Notes: a model not told the origin generated them from the sequence alone. A DNA stretch of 64,000 bases from Erythroxylum novogranatense (GCA_029891385.1 CM057235.1:17731620-17795619), one strand, 5' to 3'. Counted from the first letter of the stretch, positions 23,569 through 35,555 are shown. A program made the numbers and translations.

Positions 23569-25433
23569 CATGGCTAACACCCAAGCTTCATCTTGAAGAG
23601 CTTCTTCAACCTTCTTAGGCTCTATTTCAGAAATGAATGCCACATTAACTTCTCTCCTGAATCTGGACCTTGTCCTAACTCCTTCTGAGGTCTCTCCGAT
23701 AATCAACTCTTCTGGATGAGAACTTTTATATTTCCATTATTTTTTTAGTCCGATAGTTTCTGGAATATCTTCAACTTTGTTTACATGTGTTCCTGATGAT
23801 GGAGTTTCTGTTCTATCATCTAAGTTCTTTGAAGGACCTTCACTCTCCATGTCATCTTCCTTATGGGGTTGGGAACTATCATCAAACTTGACATGGATGG
23901 TCTCCTCAACTGTCTTTGAAGTAAGGTTGTACACCCGAAATGCCATAGACGATGATGAGTAGCCTAGAAATATTTCTGGATAGGTCTTTGAATCGAATTT
24001 ATGCAACACCTCCTTTGTATTCAGAATAGATCATTTGCACCCAAATGGATGAAAGTAAGATATATTTGGTCTTCTTCCATTCCATAACTCATAAGGGGTC
24101 TTCTTCAACATGGGTCGCAATGCAATTCTGCTCGAATATAGCATCTCAGATTCACAGCTTCTACCCAGAAATATTTAGGAAGATTCATCTCACACAGCAT
24201 GGTCCTAGCCATCTCTTGAATCGTCCTATTCTTCCTTTCAACAACTCCATTCTGTTGAGGAGTCCTAGGAGTAGAAAAATTGTGGGAAATTCCATTCTCT
24301 TCACAGAATAATCTAAACTTCTCATTCTCAAACTCTCCACCATGGTCACTCCCGACATCGGCTATAGACATTCCTTTTCATTCTCAGAAACTTCGGATAA
24401 GGTCCTAAAGCACTTAAAAGATTCATCTTTGTGTGATAAAATAATATGCAACAAAATCGAGTAAAGTCATCAACAATGACAAGTCCATATTTCTTTCTCG
24501 CTAAGACTTATCATCCTTGTTGGACCAAATAAATCCATATGTAACAACTCTAAAGGTCTAGATGATGTTACAAAACTTTTAGAAGAGAAAGAAGTTTTAA
24601 CTTGTTTTCCTTTCAAACAGTTTTCACAGAAAAACTCTTTGTCAAAACTTATTTTTGGTAAACCTCTCACCAAATCATGTTTTGCCAATTTTGAAATATG
24701 TTTAAAAGAGACATGGCCTAGCTTTTTATGCCAGATTAGTCTTTCTTCTTCGGAAGATAGAAAACATGAAATATTTTGACTTTGAAAATCTTCTAAATCA
24801 ATTTTGTAGAGATTGTTTCTTCTCTTGGCAGAGAAAAGTATAGACCCATCTTTGTTTCTAACTTCGCAAAGATTTTGATTGAATGTGACTGCGAAACCAG
24901 AATCACACAATTGACTGACGCTAATCAAGTTATGCTTCACACCATCAACAAGCAGTACATTATTTATCATGCAAAGGAATCTTTACCTATTTTACCGATT
25001 CCAATAATCACGCCTCTTTGGTTGTCTCTCGAAAGTTACCGATCCTCCCTTCTTATACTGAAGGTCTAGGAACATAGACCTTCTTCCCGTCATATGTCGC
25101 GAGCATCCACTGTCTAAATACCAATGGTGCTTGCCATATTTTCCAAGGAAGGATATCTGCAGGAGAAACTATCTTATTTTTTGGTACCCATAATTTTTTG
25201 GGTCCATTATGGTTAGTAGTATGCATATGATGAGTTCTTTGATGCATATAACTAGATCGTTGATTAAAATGAGATCTAGTATGGTTTCTCTTTTGAAAGA
25301 AAGGTTTTTTATGAGACTGAGTCTTGTTACTAGTAAACCCTAATCCGGTTTTATCACTCGGATGTCTACATTTTTCAACCATCTCATTCATTTTCTTAGT
25401 GCTCTCTGTGAAAGTAGCTAAATCAGCTGACAA
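23569..25433 (-). pseudogene. SIRE pol, part 1: protease and integrase
   Basis: The copia aspartic protease motif WYLDSGCSRHMTG is encoded at about 25123-25086, in a different frame from the upstream coding. Pre-integrase zinc finger and integrase follow: WHKKLGH, CENCLKGKQ, LHMDLFGPTR (24970-24470), then SDHGGEFEN and TPQQNGVVERKNRT (24371-24105). The integrase C-terminus (HKFDSKTYPEIFLGYS, 24009-23737) ends with an acidic Ser/Pro linker and a stop at 23737. The last codons LAMQ abut the LARD TSD at 23568. Frame breaks lie near 25055, 24375-24475 and 24105-24010. Confidence 0.92.
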
Positions 25434-25586
25434 ATTCTTAATTCTTAGTTTAAGCTGATTGATCTCTTCTGATATGTCTACAACTTTATTCTTTTCTTCT
25501 AATTGCTTTTTCAGACAGATATTTTCTCTCTCTATTTGTTCCGTATGTCTAATATTTTTTGCATACTTTTTCTTTAACAGTTTGTA

Positions 25587-26767
25587 CTATTTCAGAATAG
25601 CATGAGAATCTTCTAATAGTTCTGAGTAGGCATCATGCAAATTATCGTAGTCAGATTTTACATCCTCATCACTATCTTCCTCGGCCATCAGGCAGATGTT
25701 TGCATGTTCAGACGATTCGGAACCTATATCTGATTTTGATGAATCTAGGTCCTCCCACGTTGCCATCATGCTTTTCTTGCCTTCTCTACTCTTCTTTGGT
25801 TTCTTCTTTAGAGTCGGACATTCGGACTTGTAGTATCCAGGCTGATTGCACTCGTAGCAATTGCTGGTTTGGCTTCATCTTTGCTATTCTTCTTGAAAGT
25901 CTGATTCCCTTTGGACTTCTTCTTCCATATGTGTCTTATCTTTCTGGAGATGAAAGATAATTCGTCATCTTCATCACTTGACTCTGGTTCTGATTGACTG
26001 GACTCGTCATCCTTTGATTCTTCAATCTTCAAGACTTTTGATGACTTCCTCCTTCTTTGAGTCTTCTGATTCTTATGTCCGGTCTTCAGTGCTATCGACT
26101 TGTCCCGTTTGGGCTTGTCTTCAGCATCGAGTTCAACTTTATGAATCTTCAAGGATCCAAGCAACTCGTCAAGCTTTAACACACTCAAGTCTTTGGCTTC
26201 TTGCACTGCAGTAACTTTAGGTCTCCATCTCTTCGGAAGACTTCTTAGGATCTTTCGAACATGATCTTGATTGTTGTACGTTCTTCCGAGAGCTTTCAAT
26301 CCATTGACAATTGTTTGAAATCTTCCAAACATTTGATCAATAGACTCTTCATCTTTCATCCTGAAAAGTTCATATTGGTGCACAAGAATACTTATCTTGG
26401 ATTCTTTTACTTGGCTTGTGCCTTCGTGAGCAATGGACAATGTGTCCCACATCTCCTTTGCGGTATCGCATCCGTGAACTTTGTCATACTCGCTCTTGCT
26501 TAGGGCATACGTCAAGAAGAACTTCGCCTTTGAATTCAGTTGTATTCTCGCCTTTTGATCAGCCGTCCATCTGACTCGTGGAATGGAATTGCCATCTTCA
26601 TCTACTGGTGTATAAGGTCCGTTCTCTATCACGTCCCAAAGGTTGACATGAGTAGATTCTATGAATAGCCGCATCCTATCTTTCCAGTAATGATAATCCT
26701 CTCCGTTGAATGCTGGGGGTCTAGTGACTGAGACTCCTTCTGCGATGTATACATGTGATTCCGCCAT
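25587..26767 (-). pseudogene. SIRE gag
   Basis: Starts ATG at 26767 (MAESHVYIAEGVSVTRPPAF), the usual start of SIRE-type gag, and includes FNGEDYHYWKDRMRLF and the UBN2-like region to about residue 215, followed by a charged, acidic segment. A frameshift near 25862 moves the zinc knuckle into another frame: C-x2-C-x4-Y-x4-C at about 25855-25815, with Tyr where the metal-binding His belongs. Coding continues as an acidic, Ser-rich tail to a stop at 25587. Downstream to 25433 the frame reads a coiled-coil-like KKQLEEKNKVVDISEE region. Gag would form the virus-like particle. Confidence 0.9.
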
Positions 26768-26810
26768 TATCTTTGATCCACACTTTGTTAAAGTGATCCT
26801 TGGATACCTC

Positions 26811-26822
26811 GCTCTGATACCA
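26811..26822 (-). other. Primer-binding site of SIRE element (initiator tRNA-Met)
   Basis: TGGTATCAGAGC on the minus strand, 2 nt from the end of the 5' LTR. Confidence 0.92.
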
Positions 26823-26824
26823 AT

Positions 26825-27857
26825 TGAACTGAATCACACGTTAATACAATACTTAGGAAAAGATATAGAATGCACGAGAAGGGGGTTGAATTGTGTATTC
26901 TCCTTTTTGAAAAATCTTTCAAAACTGTTTGGTAAAAATAAAATTCTTTACAGAATTTCCGATAGATTCTAATTAATCAAAACTTTTGAAAAACCTTGTT
27001 TATGAGTTAAGTATTGATAAAACTTGAATCTAAAATATAGAGATATAGAGTGAGAGTGGTTGACACAGAGATTTATCTTGGTTCACCCCAAACTGTGGGC
27101 TGCGTCCAGTCCTCAGAGTTGCTTCTGAGATTTCACTATCTCTTCAATTTTACAAGTATTCTTTGCGAGCCTCTTCAGGTCTCTACAACCAGTATTCTTT
27201 TACACTTAACCTCTGCAGGCTATCTGTACTACGTTTTCTCATAAAAATGTTTGAACACTTGTTACAGTAAAATAGCTCTCAGCTAATTCGCACAATAAGC
27301 TCTTTTCGATCATGTAGATGTAATTCACTTTTTGCTCACTTTTTCTAGCTTTGTCTAACTTTTCTTATTTCATCTAACTTTGCAATCTTCGACTTCGACT
27401 TGTATTTATAGCCTTCGCCTCCAACTGCTTCTTGATTCTTATTTCTTGAATCTTTAAAGAAACGGTTATTCAGTTTGAGTTCTGTAACCAACTCGAACTG
27501 ACTCCTTCGTCTTTTTTTGAATTCCGCATCTTCTTTTCTTTGTCTGTATTTTATCGTCTGTGTTTCTGCGTCTGCATCTTCTTTTACTATTTCGCATCTG
27601 CGTCTGCGTCTGCTTTGCTTAGCTTCTGCGTCTGCTTTGCTTTTCTTCTGCGTCTGCTTTGCTTTACTTCTGTATGTCTTCGTCTATCTGACTTCGTCTG
27701 TATATCTGTGACTTCGTCTGTCTGTCTTCGCCTGCATGCATCGCGTCTATCTCGACTGCCGTGTCTCGACTTCGCTCTGCTTTTGTTTTTCTTTTTATTG
27801 ATTCTCTTTTTATTATACATCAAAATCATATCTAAGTAAAGTCATTTGGACTTAACA
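26825..27857 (-). mobile_element. 5' LTR of minus-strand SIRE element
   Basis: 1033 bp, beginning TGTTAAGTCCAAATGAC at 27857 and ending GTGTGATTCAGTTCA at 26825. It has a TATA box on the minus strand (TATTTATAG on + near 27402) and the CGTCTGCTTTGCTTT minisatellite. It differs modestly from the 3' LTR. Confidence 0.92.
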
Positions 27858-28527
27858 CAATATTATTATATGTTTATTATTTATTAGCAACTATATTATA
27901 TATTTTTAAGAATCAATATTACTTGCTTGTTTTAATATTTATAATATCTCATAAATATCTAAGCTAATATATGTTCCTTAAAAATCTAAAATTGTAGGAT
28001 TTCTTAATAAATGTGTTTTATACTTATTAATTTCTTTAATTAATCTCTAAATAATTATATTATTTTAGTCAATGAATTTTTTACTAATAGTTTAATACTT
28101 GATCAATAATTTTGACACATATTAATTGCTATTTTAAAATAGAAATATTGAGTGTTATGCATTAGTTGTTACTTATGATAGCAATGTTTAAGATTAACGT
28201 TTAATGACATAGATTTAAAGTAGTTTTTTTCCTTTTCTTCTTTTTTTTAACTCAAGAATTAATATAGTAAATACTAATAAATTTATTATTGTTATTATCC
28301 TCTTAAATTATATATAAATATATGATATGTTTTTTTGGATGTTTTAGGTTCAGGTTTAAATCTAAACCTATAAATTATGTTCTGTTCGGCTCGGTTAACC
28401 TAGAACTGCAAGTTAGAAACCTGAACCTGAACCATGAACCTAATTTTTCGATTAATCTGATTTATAGGTTCGGTTCATGCGGTTCAGGTTCGGTTCACAA
28501 GTTTTCGAGTTTTCTTGAACAGCCCTA

Positions 28528-28876
28528 TTTGTAAGTGTAGAAAAAATATTTGTAAAATTGAAGAGTATAGTGCAATCTCAGACTAACTATGAGGATTGGA
28601 CGTAGCCTAAGATTTGAGGTGAACCAGTATAAAATCGCAGTATCTATTCTCTAACCCTTACGTTTAATTTTCTTATTAGTAGACGAAGTAGATAATATTA
28701 CTTACGATTGTATTACTTATCAACTTTAACAAAGTGTTTTAGTAATCATTTGAATTTTCGTAAAAAATTCAATAAGTCTTAAAAGATTAATATTTTCGAA
28801 AAGATTACACAATTCAACCCTCTTCTTGTAGTTTACATATCATATCGATTTCTATATTAACAAGTGATTTACTTTA
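28528..28876 (+). mobile_element. 3' LTR of SIRE-like copia (+ strand), second part
   Basis: Continues the LTR from 9840 after the hAT and its duplicated TTTGTAAG. Its end (28805-28876, 'acacaattcaaccctcttc' to GATTTACTTTA) aligns with the reverse complement of 10641-10715, with the terminal CTTCA decayed to CTTTA. Sequence after 28876 is unrelated spacer, so this is the outer edge of the left stack. Confidence 0.82.
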
Positions 28877-31800
28877 TTGTACAATAATTAATCTAAGAAT
28901 TATATCTTTTGTATGAAGCATTACATATAATTAATAAAAATTTTAAAGATAAATATTGTGTTTATTGAATAAATTAATAATGTCATGTATAAATTGTTAT
29001 CAACCACTAAGACTTCATAGTGAATCGCTTTCTTTTATTATATTTCGAACTCACCCAATACATAATTATATTAAATAATTATCTTTCATAATGAATTATT
29101 GATAAAGATACTATTAAAATTCATATAATTTAATATTATATGAATTTTCTTTGTTATTTAAAAATTCATATAATTCAATATTAAAAATGTCTTCATATTT
29201 ATCTTTATGATTTATGTAATGTACTACATGAATTTTTATATAAAATTTAATAAAACTATATTGAGTATATCTAAAATGAAGTGACTGCCAATTATGTTAA
29301 AATTTTAATTATAAAATATTAAATTATTAATAATCTAAAAATAGGTTAAACTATAACAAAGATATATGTATGTTATTTTCGGAAAAAAGATATATGTATG
29401 TCTTTTATCCTAACACAAAAGAATAAATTTAGCATATTCATCACTTACCTTATTGTTCCTTTGGTTTAAGGGAAGGGATCGAATTTGGATTTTGATATTG
29501 ACATTTGATAAAATGAACAATTTATATTTAACTATAATCCTAACATTTAAAAAACATTAAAATTGGATCCCACGGTAACATTATGTCTGTTAAGTGTCAA
29601 GTTAGAACTGATCTGACAATTTTTAATTTTTTATGAGCCCTAAGTATCACATTATTACTGACGTGACAAAGTGAGATTTACTTTAAAAAATAAATTTGAC
29701 AAAAGGCTCAATTTTGATCCTAAATTTTATATCATTAGACAAGTTTAACCCTAATATTTTATAGAGAATACTTAAGACCCTAAGTTTTAGAAAATGTTAA
29801 GATTTAACTCTATTATAATGAAATTATTAACGGCTTGATGATGTTACTAACTGACACTTTTTTAATAATTTTATTTTATTTTATTTTATTGGCATTTTAT
29901 AATGGCTTTATAATGAAGTTGCAATGTGAGACTTGAAAATAAAATAAAATAATAATGGCTTTATAGAAATTGTAATTCTATATTACGACTTTATAAAAGT
30001 GTACTCCTTTATTACAAGGAGTGTATTTCATTTTAAGTAATTCTTTTAACTTTACAATATAAAACTTTTAAACTTCTCATACGCAAATTCGTATTGAAAA
30101 TAAACATTTAATTATTATTTATACATGTAATATTTTGGTGATTTTAGTTGTTTAATATTTATAATTACTATATTTTATTTTATAATTAAAATATATAATT
30201 TGTATGGTTTTATGTAAGTTTTGTTCTTGTTGTTTTTGTTATTATTATTAGTAGAAGAAGAAGAATAATAAGAATATCAGTAATTTTATATTTTATTAAT
30301 ATAAATATGAACAAATATCTAATTTGCTAAATATTTTATTAGAATTTTAATGAAATAAGAAGTTTTATTAAAATAATTTGCATTGGAAATAAAATAAATT
30401 TATTTTAAACTTGACTAAATTCAAGTATTTTAATTTTCTACATTGCAATTATGTTATAAAGCTGTTATAACATACAAATAAAATAGAAAAATTATTTAAA
30501 ATGTACTTGGTCAGCGACTTCATCAAGCCATTATTAATTTCGTTATTACTTGAGGCCCGTAAAATATTAAAATTGTCAGTCAGTGCTAAACTAATACTTA
30601 ATAGGCGGAGTTAAACTCTTTGTTATAATAGGTCTAATTTTAATATTTTCTAAATGTTAGGGCCAATATTTTAAAAACTAAATCTAACATCAAACTGGTC
30701 AAAGAAAAGTTAAATGTTTGAAGATTCAACCGATAGTCAACTATTATAAAATTGATTTATAATAAATAATAAGAAAAATTTTATAAAATAAGTAAAAAGT
30801 AGTATAAAATACAATACTTTATTAAAATAAAAATACATTAATAATGCCTATTAATATATAATAAACTAATAATAAATCTAATAATTTAAAATAAGACTGA
30901 ATTTAATATAAAATTTAAAATAAAAATTATATTTCTTTATTATCATTTATTTAAAGATTAATAAAAGTAAAGTATATTTAAAGAAAATCAATAACAAAGA
31001 TTATAATTTTATTCTAACTTCAATCTTAATGTCCTTTAAACATATTTCTTTATTATCTTAAGCAAAATCACCATATATATTAATTAATAATCCAATTTAT
31101 TAAACAAATTCATGATAAACTAATTCTAGTTTTAGCAATAGTAATTTAAAATTAGAATGAAGAGATAAATAGAGAAAATACATTTTGACAAATATAATTT
31201 ATTAAAAAATTTCTAATTAAAATATAAAGATATAAATATAAAATATATTTTATTAATTAGATTGATAGAATTGAAAAGAAAATAATTTCATTAAAATAAA
31301 GTATTTTTTATATTATCAGTATGAAAATTTTAAAAAGTTATTTTTTAATTGACAACTAAACATTTAACTAATTTCTTAAAAAATTATTCTAAAAAAGTTT
31401 ATCAACAAAACTCTTCTTATAAAAATTCTATTAATATAAGTTCGTTCAAACGGACAATAAACCCACGATTCGATCAAAATTAATACAAATCTGATACGGT
31501 TTGCTTTCGTAACCTTTATGAGGTGATAAAACTGGCCAATTAAACAAAAAACTGATCAGCTTTCTTTAAAAAACCAGCTATAGTCAATTCATTTGAATAT
31601 GTGGCCCTCTTCTTAACAAGCTCTACTGATCTGACACTCATTTATGTAAGGCAGTACTTTGTTATCGGAATTTTATTTTATAATAAAAAATTTTATTTAT
31701 ATAAATATTATTTAAAATATATTAAATAACCATATAAAATATGAATGAAAATATATCTAATTAAATTTTTATATGATCATAAAATTAAGACTAATATAAA

Positions 31801-32440
31801 AATTAAAATTAAAATTAAAAATTAAATAATATTATGTATATATATATATCAAAATAAACGTGAATATGAATTTGTAAGTATTGTAAAAATTATGTATAAA
31901 ATATAGGGATAAAAACTAAAAAATAAATTTATTAATTAATTTAAAAATCTACATAAAAAGCATTTTTGAAAAGTTTCAAATTTAAATTTTAAAAATTATA
32001 TTTTGGTTATAAAAAACTATATGTACTAAAAAAAGTGAATTTTCATTTTACAGCCAAATAGTTATTTTTCTTAAAAAATATTTTTGATAAAAAATATTTA
32101 TTCACCTTCTTAAATTCGATCAAACAGACATTTAATCTGATTTTTAACTATTAATTAAAATTATGATTTTTAATTGTTAATTAAAAACCCCATCACTATT
32201 ATCCATTTTCCAGCTGTCTGTCATTTTGACAACTATGATTTGGACTTGTCCTCTTTGCAGTAATTACTAACGACATTGCCGTACTAGAAAATGGCAAGTT
32301 CCGTTAATAGGTAAAACAAATTGAGCTTGCCACAACAGCAGAATACGTATCGATTCACCACCTACATCATAACAATTGGGAATGAGATCTTAAAAGTAAA
32401 TAAGAAATGTAGACAGAACCAAATGGGTTATCACTTATCA
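28877..32440. other. AT-rich spacer without recognisable genes
   Basis: About 3.5 kb of very AT-rich DNA with poly-A/T and TA runs and no ORF worth calling. The only structure I can support is a diverged inverted repeat (29745-30672). Confidence 0.7.
29745..30672. repeat. Diverged long inverted repeat, possible degraded MITE or MULE
   Basis: The stretch 29745-29857 ('ttttagaaaatgttaagatttaactctattataatg') resembles the reverse complement of 30577-30672 ('taaactctttgttataataggtctaattttaatattttc'), with about 700 bp of AT-rich DNA between. The arms are diverged and no TSD is clear. Confidence 0.4.
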
Positions 32441-32699
32441 AGGAAGTAAAGCCCTTTAGCTTTTAACACATTCATAACAAGAAAAACGTTTCCTTTGTTT
32501 CGTTTCAGCGATTATAGTGGATGCTGGGTTGGATCTTGATAAGGTTGGAGACCGACCTGTCGGATTGAACAATTTCTGCTGAAGAAGCCTCCGAATCAGG
32601 CAGCAGGAGAAGGGAAGGGAAGGGAAGGGAAGAAGAACACGTGGTCCCCATAAGGACAGAAGGGGGAGAAAGTAAATGACCAGGAGAGGAGAATCCACT

Positions 32700-33115
32700 G
32701 GCACCGACACGTGTCTGTCTGCTCTTAAGTGAAGGCCCAGTAGCAATTCAATGGGCCAACTGGGAGTAGCCTGTAAACCACCTTCCCCAGGCAAGTAGGC
32801 CTACAAATTACAGTGGCCTAAAACGTCCTCATACCCTACCCTCCAACGCACTCTTTTGTCTCTCGCTCCCTCTCCCCTCAATCCTTAAACCTACGTTTTT
32901 GTTTATATCTATCTAACATATATATATTATATATATTATATACAGGCGCACGCACATACAGCCTGACCCTTTCTCGTAACACTAATGCAGTCTTCTTCTT
33001 CGTCTTTTTGGTTTCTGTTTCTAACACTCTCTTTGTCGTGTTCCCTTCCTTTGTTGGGTTATTTACTTTTCTTGTTGGTTTAACGTAATCTTCTGTTTTC
33101 TTGAGAAACGCGACC
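32700..33115 (+). promoter_or_regulatory. Promoter and 5' UTR of the dCTP pyrophosphatase gene
   Basis: Upstream of the ATG at 33116 lie a perfect G-box/ABRE-like palindrome GACACGTGTC (32706-32715) and two site II-type motifs, GGCCCA (32734-32739) and TGGGCC (32752-32757). Site II motifs are known from promoters of plant genes active in dividing cells. A TATA-rich run (32918-32942) sits about 175-195 bp before the ATG, followed by a pyrimidine-rich leader (32985-33095). Base composition changes sharply from the spacer on the left. Confidence 0.6.
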
Positions 33116-34265
33116 ATGACTGGTGTATTAAAAGAAGAAAGCGTGTCCCTGGATCTTCTCAAGAAAAAAATGGCTGAGTTTGCTAAGGAAAGGGACTGGG
33201 ACCAGTTTCACAGCCCCAGGAACCTGCTCTTGGCTCTGGTATCTTCTTTCCAGTTAACTTCACATATATGCAATACCTTGTAACGAGTTTCTGTATCTCT
33301 TGTTACCACTTCGTATCTCATATGACATTTTGTCTCCATTGTCGTCTAATGAAATCATCCGTTTGGGTTTGCTCTATTGGATACTTCTGTTTAACCCATT
33401 TTCTCTTTTATCCGGTGAATCATTTGGTTCGCCTGATCTGAACAAAGAATGACATCGTGACACGAAACAACTCTATGATTGCAGTACTTTGCTATCATTT
33501 TCGATAATGGGTATTCCGCATTTGACCAACTGGTTACAACTAAAACTCGTTGGATTTTTTTTACGGTGTCTATGTTTGCTGTGATTACCTCATTTTATAA
33601 AAAATTGGAGGTAATCAGGTAAATTGAAATCGGGACCACGGCTCTCCAGTTACTTGCTTATATCTCAAGTTAGGGTTTCACTTTATGAGGTTAAGTCCGT
33701 GCATACTTTTTTTATGCATAGTTAAACTTGACCATCTGTACAGGTAAATCTGCCTTTTCTTGTTCTATCACAGAAATATGATGGAATCGTTTCTCTTTTC
33801 CCTCTCTTTTTGCCTTTTGCTTTAGGCCTCTAAATCTCTAATATAATAACCAAAAGGTAAGAAGAATAATCAATCTTGTGGGTTTGGACAAGAGTATTGC
33901 GCTACTAGTTGACTATGTTGGCTTAGAAAATAAGATAAGAACTTTTGAAGAAAGAATGAAACTTTGTAGTGAAATGCTGACAGGTGGGAGAAGTTGGAGA
34001 GCTATCAGAGATATTTCAGTGGAAAGGAGAGGTGCCCAGGGGACTACCAGACTGGAAAGAAGAAGAGAAAGTGCATCTTGGTGAAGAGCTCTCAGATGTA
34101 TTGCTCTATCTTGTCAGGCTATCTGATATATGTGGTGTTGACCTGGGCAAAGCTGCTCTGAGAAAAGTGGAACTCAATGCTCTTAAGTACCCGGTTGGCA
34201 TGTGCAAAGGCTCTTCAAAGAAACTCAGCACCAACAATGATGGGCATGGCACTGAGGGTGGTTGA
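33116..34265 (+). CDS. DCTPP1: dCTP pyrophosphatase 1 (MazG-like NTP pyrophosphohydrolase), two exons
   Basis: Exon 1 is 33116-33238 (41 codons, MTGVLKEESVSLDLL to HSPRNLLLAL). Exon 2 is 33984-34265 (93 codons plus TGA). The intron of 745 bp starts GT at 33239, ends CAG at 33983, and is phase 0. The 134-residue product matches the small all-alpha MazG family member that hydrolyses dCTP and modified dCTPs to the monophosphate and pyrophosphate, cleaning the nucleotide pool. Visible motifs are HSPRNL (residues about 32-37, nucleotide pocket), the metal-binding EVGELSE of exon 2, FQWKGEV, PDWKEEE and the second acidic motif GEELSD followed by VLLYLVRLSDICGVDL. Key acidic residues of the E-x3-E plus E-x2-D pattern are intact and no stops interrupt either exon. 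The C-terminal tail (SSKKLSTNNDGHG) is polar and probably disordered. This is the only intact host gene seen here. The start is chosen because the frame opens there and length agrees with plant homologues. Confidence 0.93.
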
Positions 34266-35106
34266 TTGACTACTTGTGTTCAAGACACATCCAATTAAGT
34301 CTTTTTGAAACCTTTTGCTTAGTTGTTACAATGTATGCATATGTTTATTGGGAAGTGTTCTTAGTAATAGTAGGGCTTTTGGATGGCAAGTCTTTAGAGT
34401 AGATTTATTATCTGCATGGACATCGTGATAATATGGGTGGCTGTGCTGATACATTTATTCTCGAAAGTTTGGGTACTGGTTTACCAGCTGAATCGAATCG
34501 CTCCGATAGATATGGTGGTGATTTCTTCCTTTGGCGTTACCAATCGGTTTGTCCAAATTATACTTTGCCTTTAGAGGGCCAGACACATTCGACTTTTTTT
34601 AAGGAAACTGGTCGGGAATCTTCAAAATACACTGAGCCAATATATTGTCTTAATGGGACAAAACTACACCTAACAACTGATAACTCCAAAAGTTGTTCGT
34701 GAACTAGATATTGAGATGGTTCTAAATTGCGATGTGATTTTCTAGTTGTTCAACAAAACGAGGCGTGGTGATTGTGTTTCAGTAGTTGTAATAGGTGTTA
34801 TATAGTTGTTGGACCTATATCATGACAATTTAAACGGTGGATGATTTCTGAGTAGGCAATAGTTAATAAAAGGGACATTTGTTTGTATGTGCTGATCATC
34901 ATGCACAAGAGAAGCCCGCGTGTTCTACGTTTGCAATAAATGAGATGATGTGGTGCGTAACTTAAATGGTCTACTGCTTCAATTATGAGATTTACGTCAA
35001 AATTCTTCTCTCACATTTTAGATTTATATTACACTAATTCAGAATTTTAATCCTAAAAGAGATGTACCAAGTTATAGAAATCCTAATGATTGATCTTTTA
35101 ATCAAA
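34266..35106 (+). other. 3' flank of the dCTP pyrophosphatase gene
   Basis: Contains the likely 3' UTR. AATAAA motifs occur at 34865-34870 and 34935-34940, rather far from the stop; nearer AT-rich signals may be used instead. An 89-codon frame at 34433-34702 has no recognisable domain and I do not call it. Ends at the TSD (GATTG, 35107-35111) of the Tat element. Confidence 0.5.
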
Positions 35107-35111
35107 GATTG

Positions 35112-35553
35112 TGGTCGGGTCAGCGATGTTGGGCCCGGACTCAGTCAAAACGACCCGTGGGCCGATCGGGCCATTCTTCAAAGATCAATCTCCTATCTAA
35201 TTGCCATGCCAAGCCCAAGCCCGATCCACGCTCTCCACAACCCGTTAGCATGAGAAAACCTTCCATGCAGGTAGAAAGTCTCACGAAAGACCTAAACCTA
35301 GCTACAAAACCATATATAAGGTATAATTCTCCCATAACAAAGGTACGCACAATCGAAAACCTAGTTCTCTGGCTTTTACAGCAATCCCACCTTCACCAAA
35401 AACTGACTTGAGCGTCGGAGGGGCTAATCGGGACACAACCCCCGACGTGTCTTCCTTGTTTTGCAGGTATTATCACGTCGGATTCATCACAGAGAGCAGT
35501 TAACCTATTGATTCGAACGGCAACGTACAGTTCAGCCAAAATCTGCATAACCA
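35112..35553 (+). mobile_element. 5' LTR of Tat element
   Basis: 442 bp, TGGTCGGGTCAGCG to ATAACCA. It has a TATA-like 'ccatatataagg' near 35310-35322. I count roughly two dozen differences from the 3' LTR, mostly C/T and G/A transitions. Confidence 0.9.
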
Positions 35554-35555
35554 AA

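Larger units (their letters stand above)
10641..27857 (-). mobile_element. SIRE/Maximus-like Ty1/copia element with nested LARD
   Basis: A whole element in reverse: LTR 26825-27857, PBS 26811-26822, gag, protease-integrase, RT-RNase H, env-like ORF, polypurine tract, LTR 10641-11649. The TSD is CAATA on both sides (10636-10640 and 27858-27862). It lies inside the hAT. With the nested element removed it is about 9.55 kb, normal for SIRE elements. The gene order, gag style, long acidic gag C-terminus and extra 3' ORF are those of the SIRE/Maximus lineage. Every ORF has at least one frameshift or stop, so the copy is dead. Confidence 0.93.
9841..28527. mobile_element. Non-autonomous hAT transposon, split by a SIRE insertion
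   Basis: Terminal inverted repeats are TAGGGGTGTTCA (9841-9852) and TGAACAGCCCTA (28516-28527), 11 of 12 matching, flanked by the 8-bp TSD TTTGCAAG (9833-9840) and TTTGTAAG (28528-28535). TIR form and an 8-bp TSD are hAT hallmarks. Subterminal regions (9883-9965 and 28343-28500) are dense in inverted and direct CCTGAAC/GGTTCAGG motifs, typical of hAT transposase-binding zones. Removing the SIRE element (10641-27857) leaves about 1.46 kb of AT-rich DNA with no transposase, so it depended on a partner for movement. Confidence 0.9.

Noticed and set aside
32456..32794. 112-codon minus-strand ORF upstream of the dCTP pyrophosphatase gene
   Set aside because: It lies over promoter motifs and a GGGAA-type simple repeat, has no recognisable domain, and its composition follows the repeat.
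34433..34702. 89-codon ORF downstream of the dCTP pyrophosphatase gene
   Set aside because: No homology recognised; it lies in the gene's 3' flank with ordinary non-coding composition.
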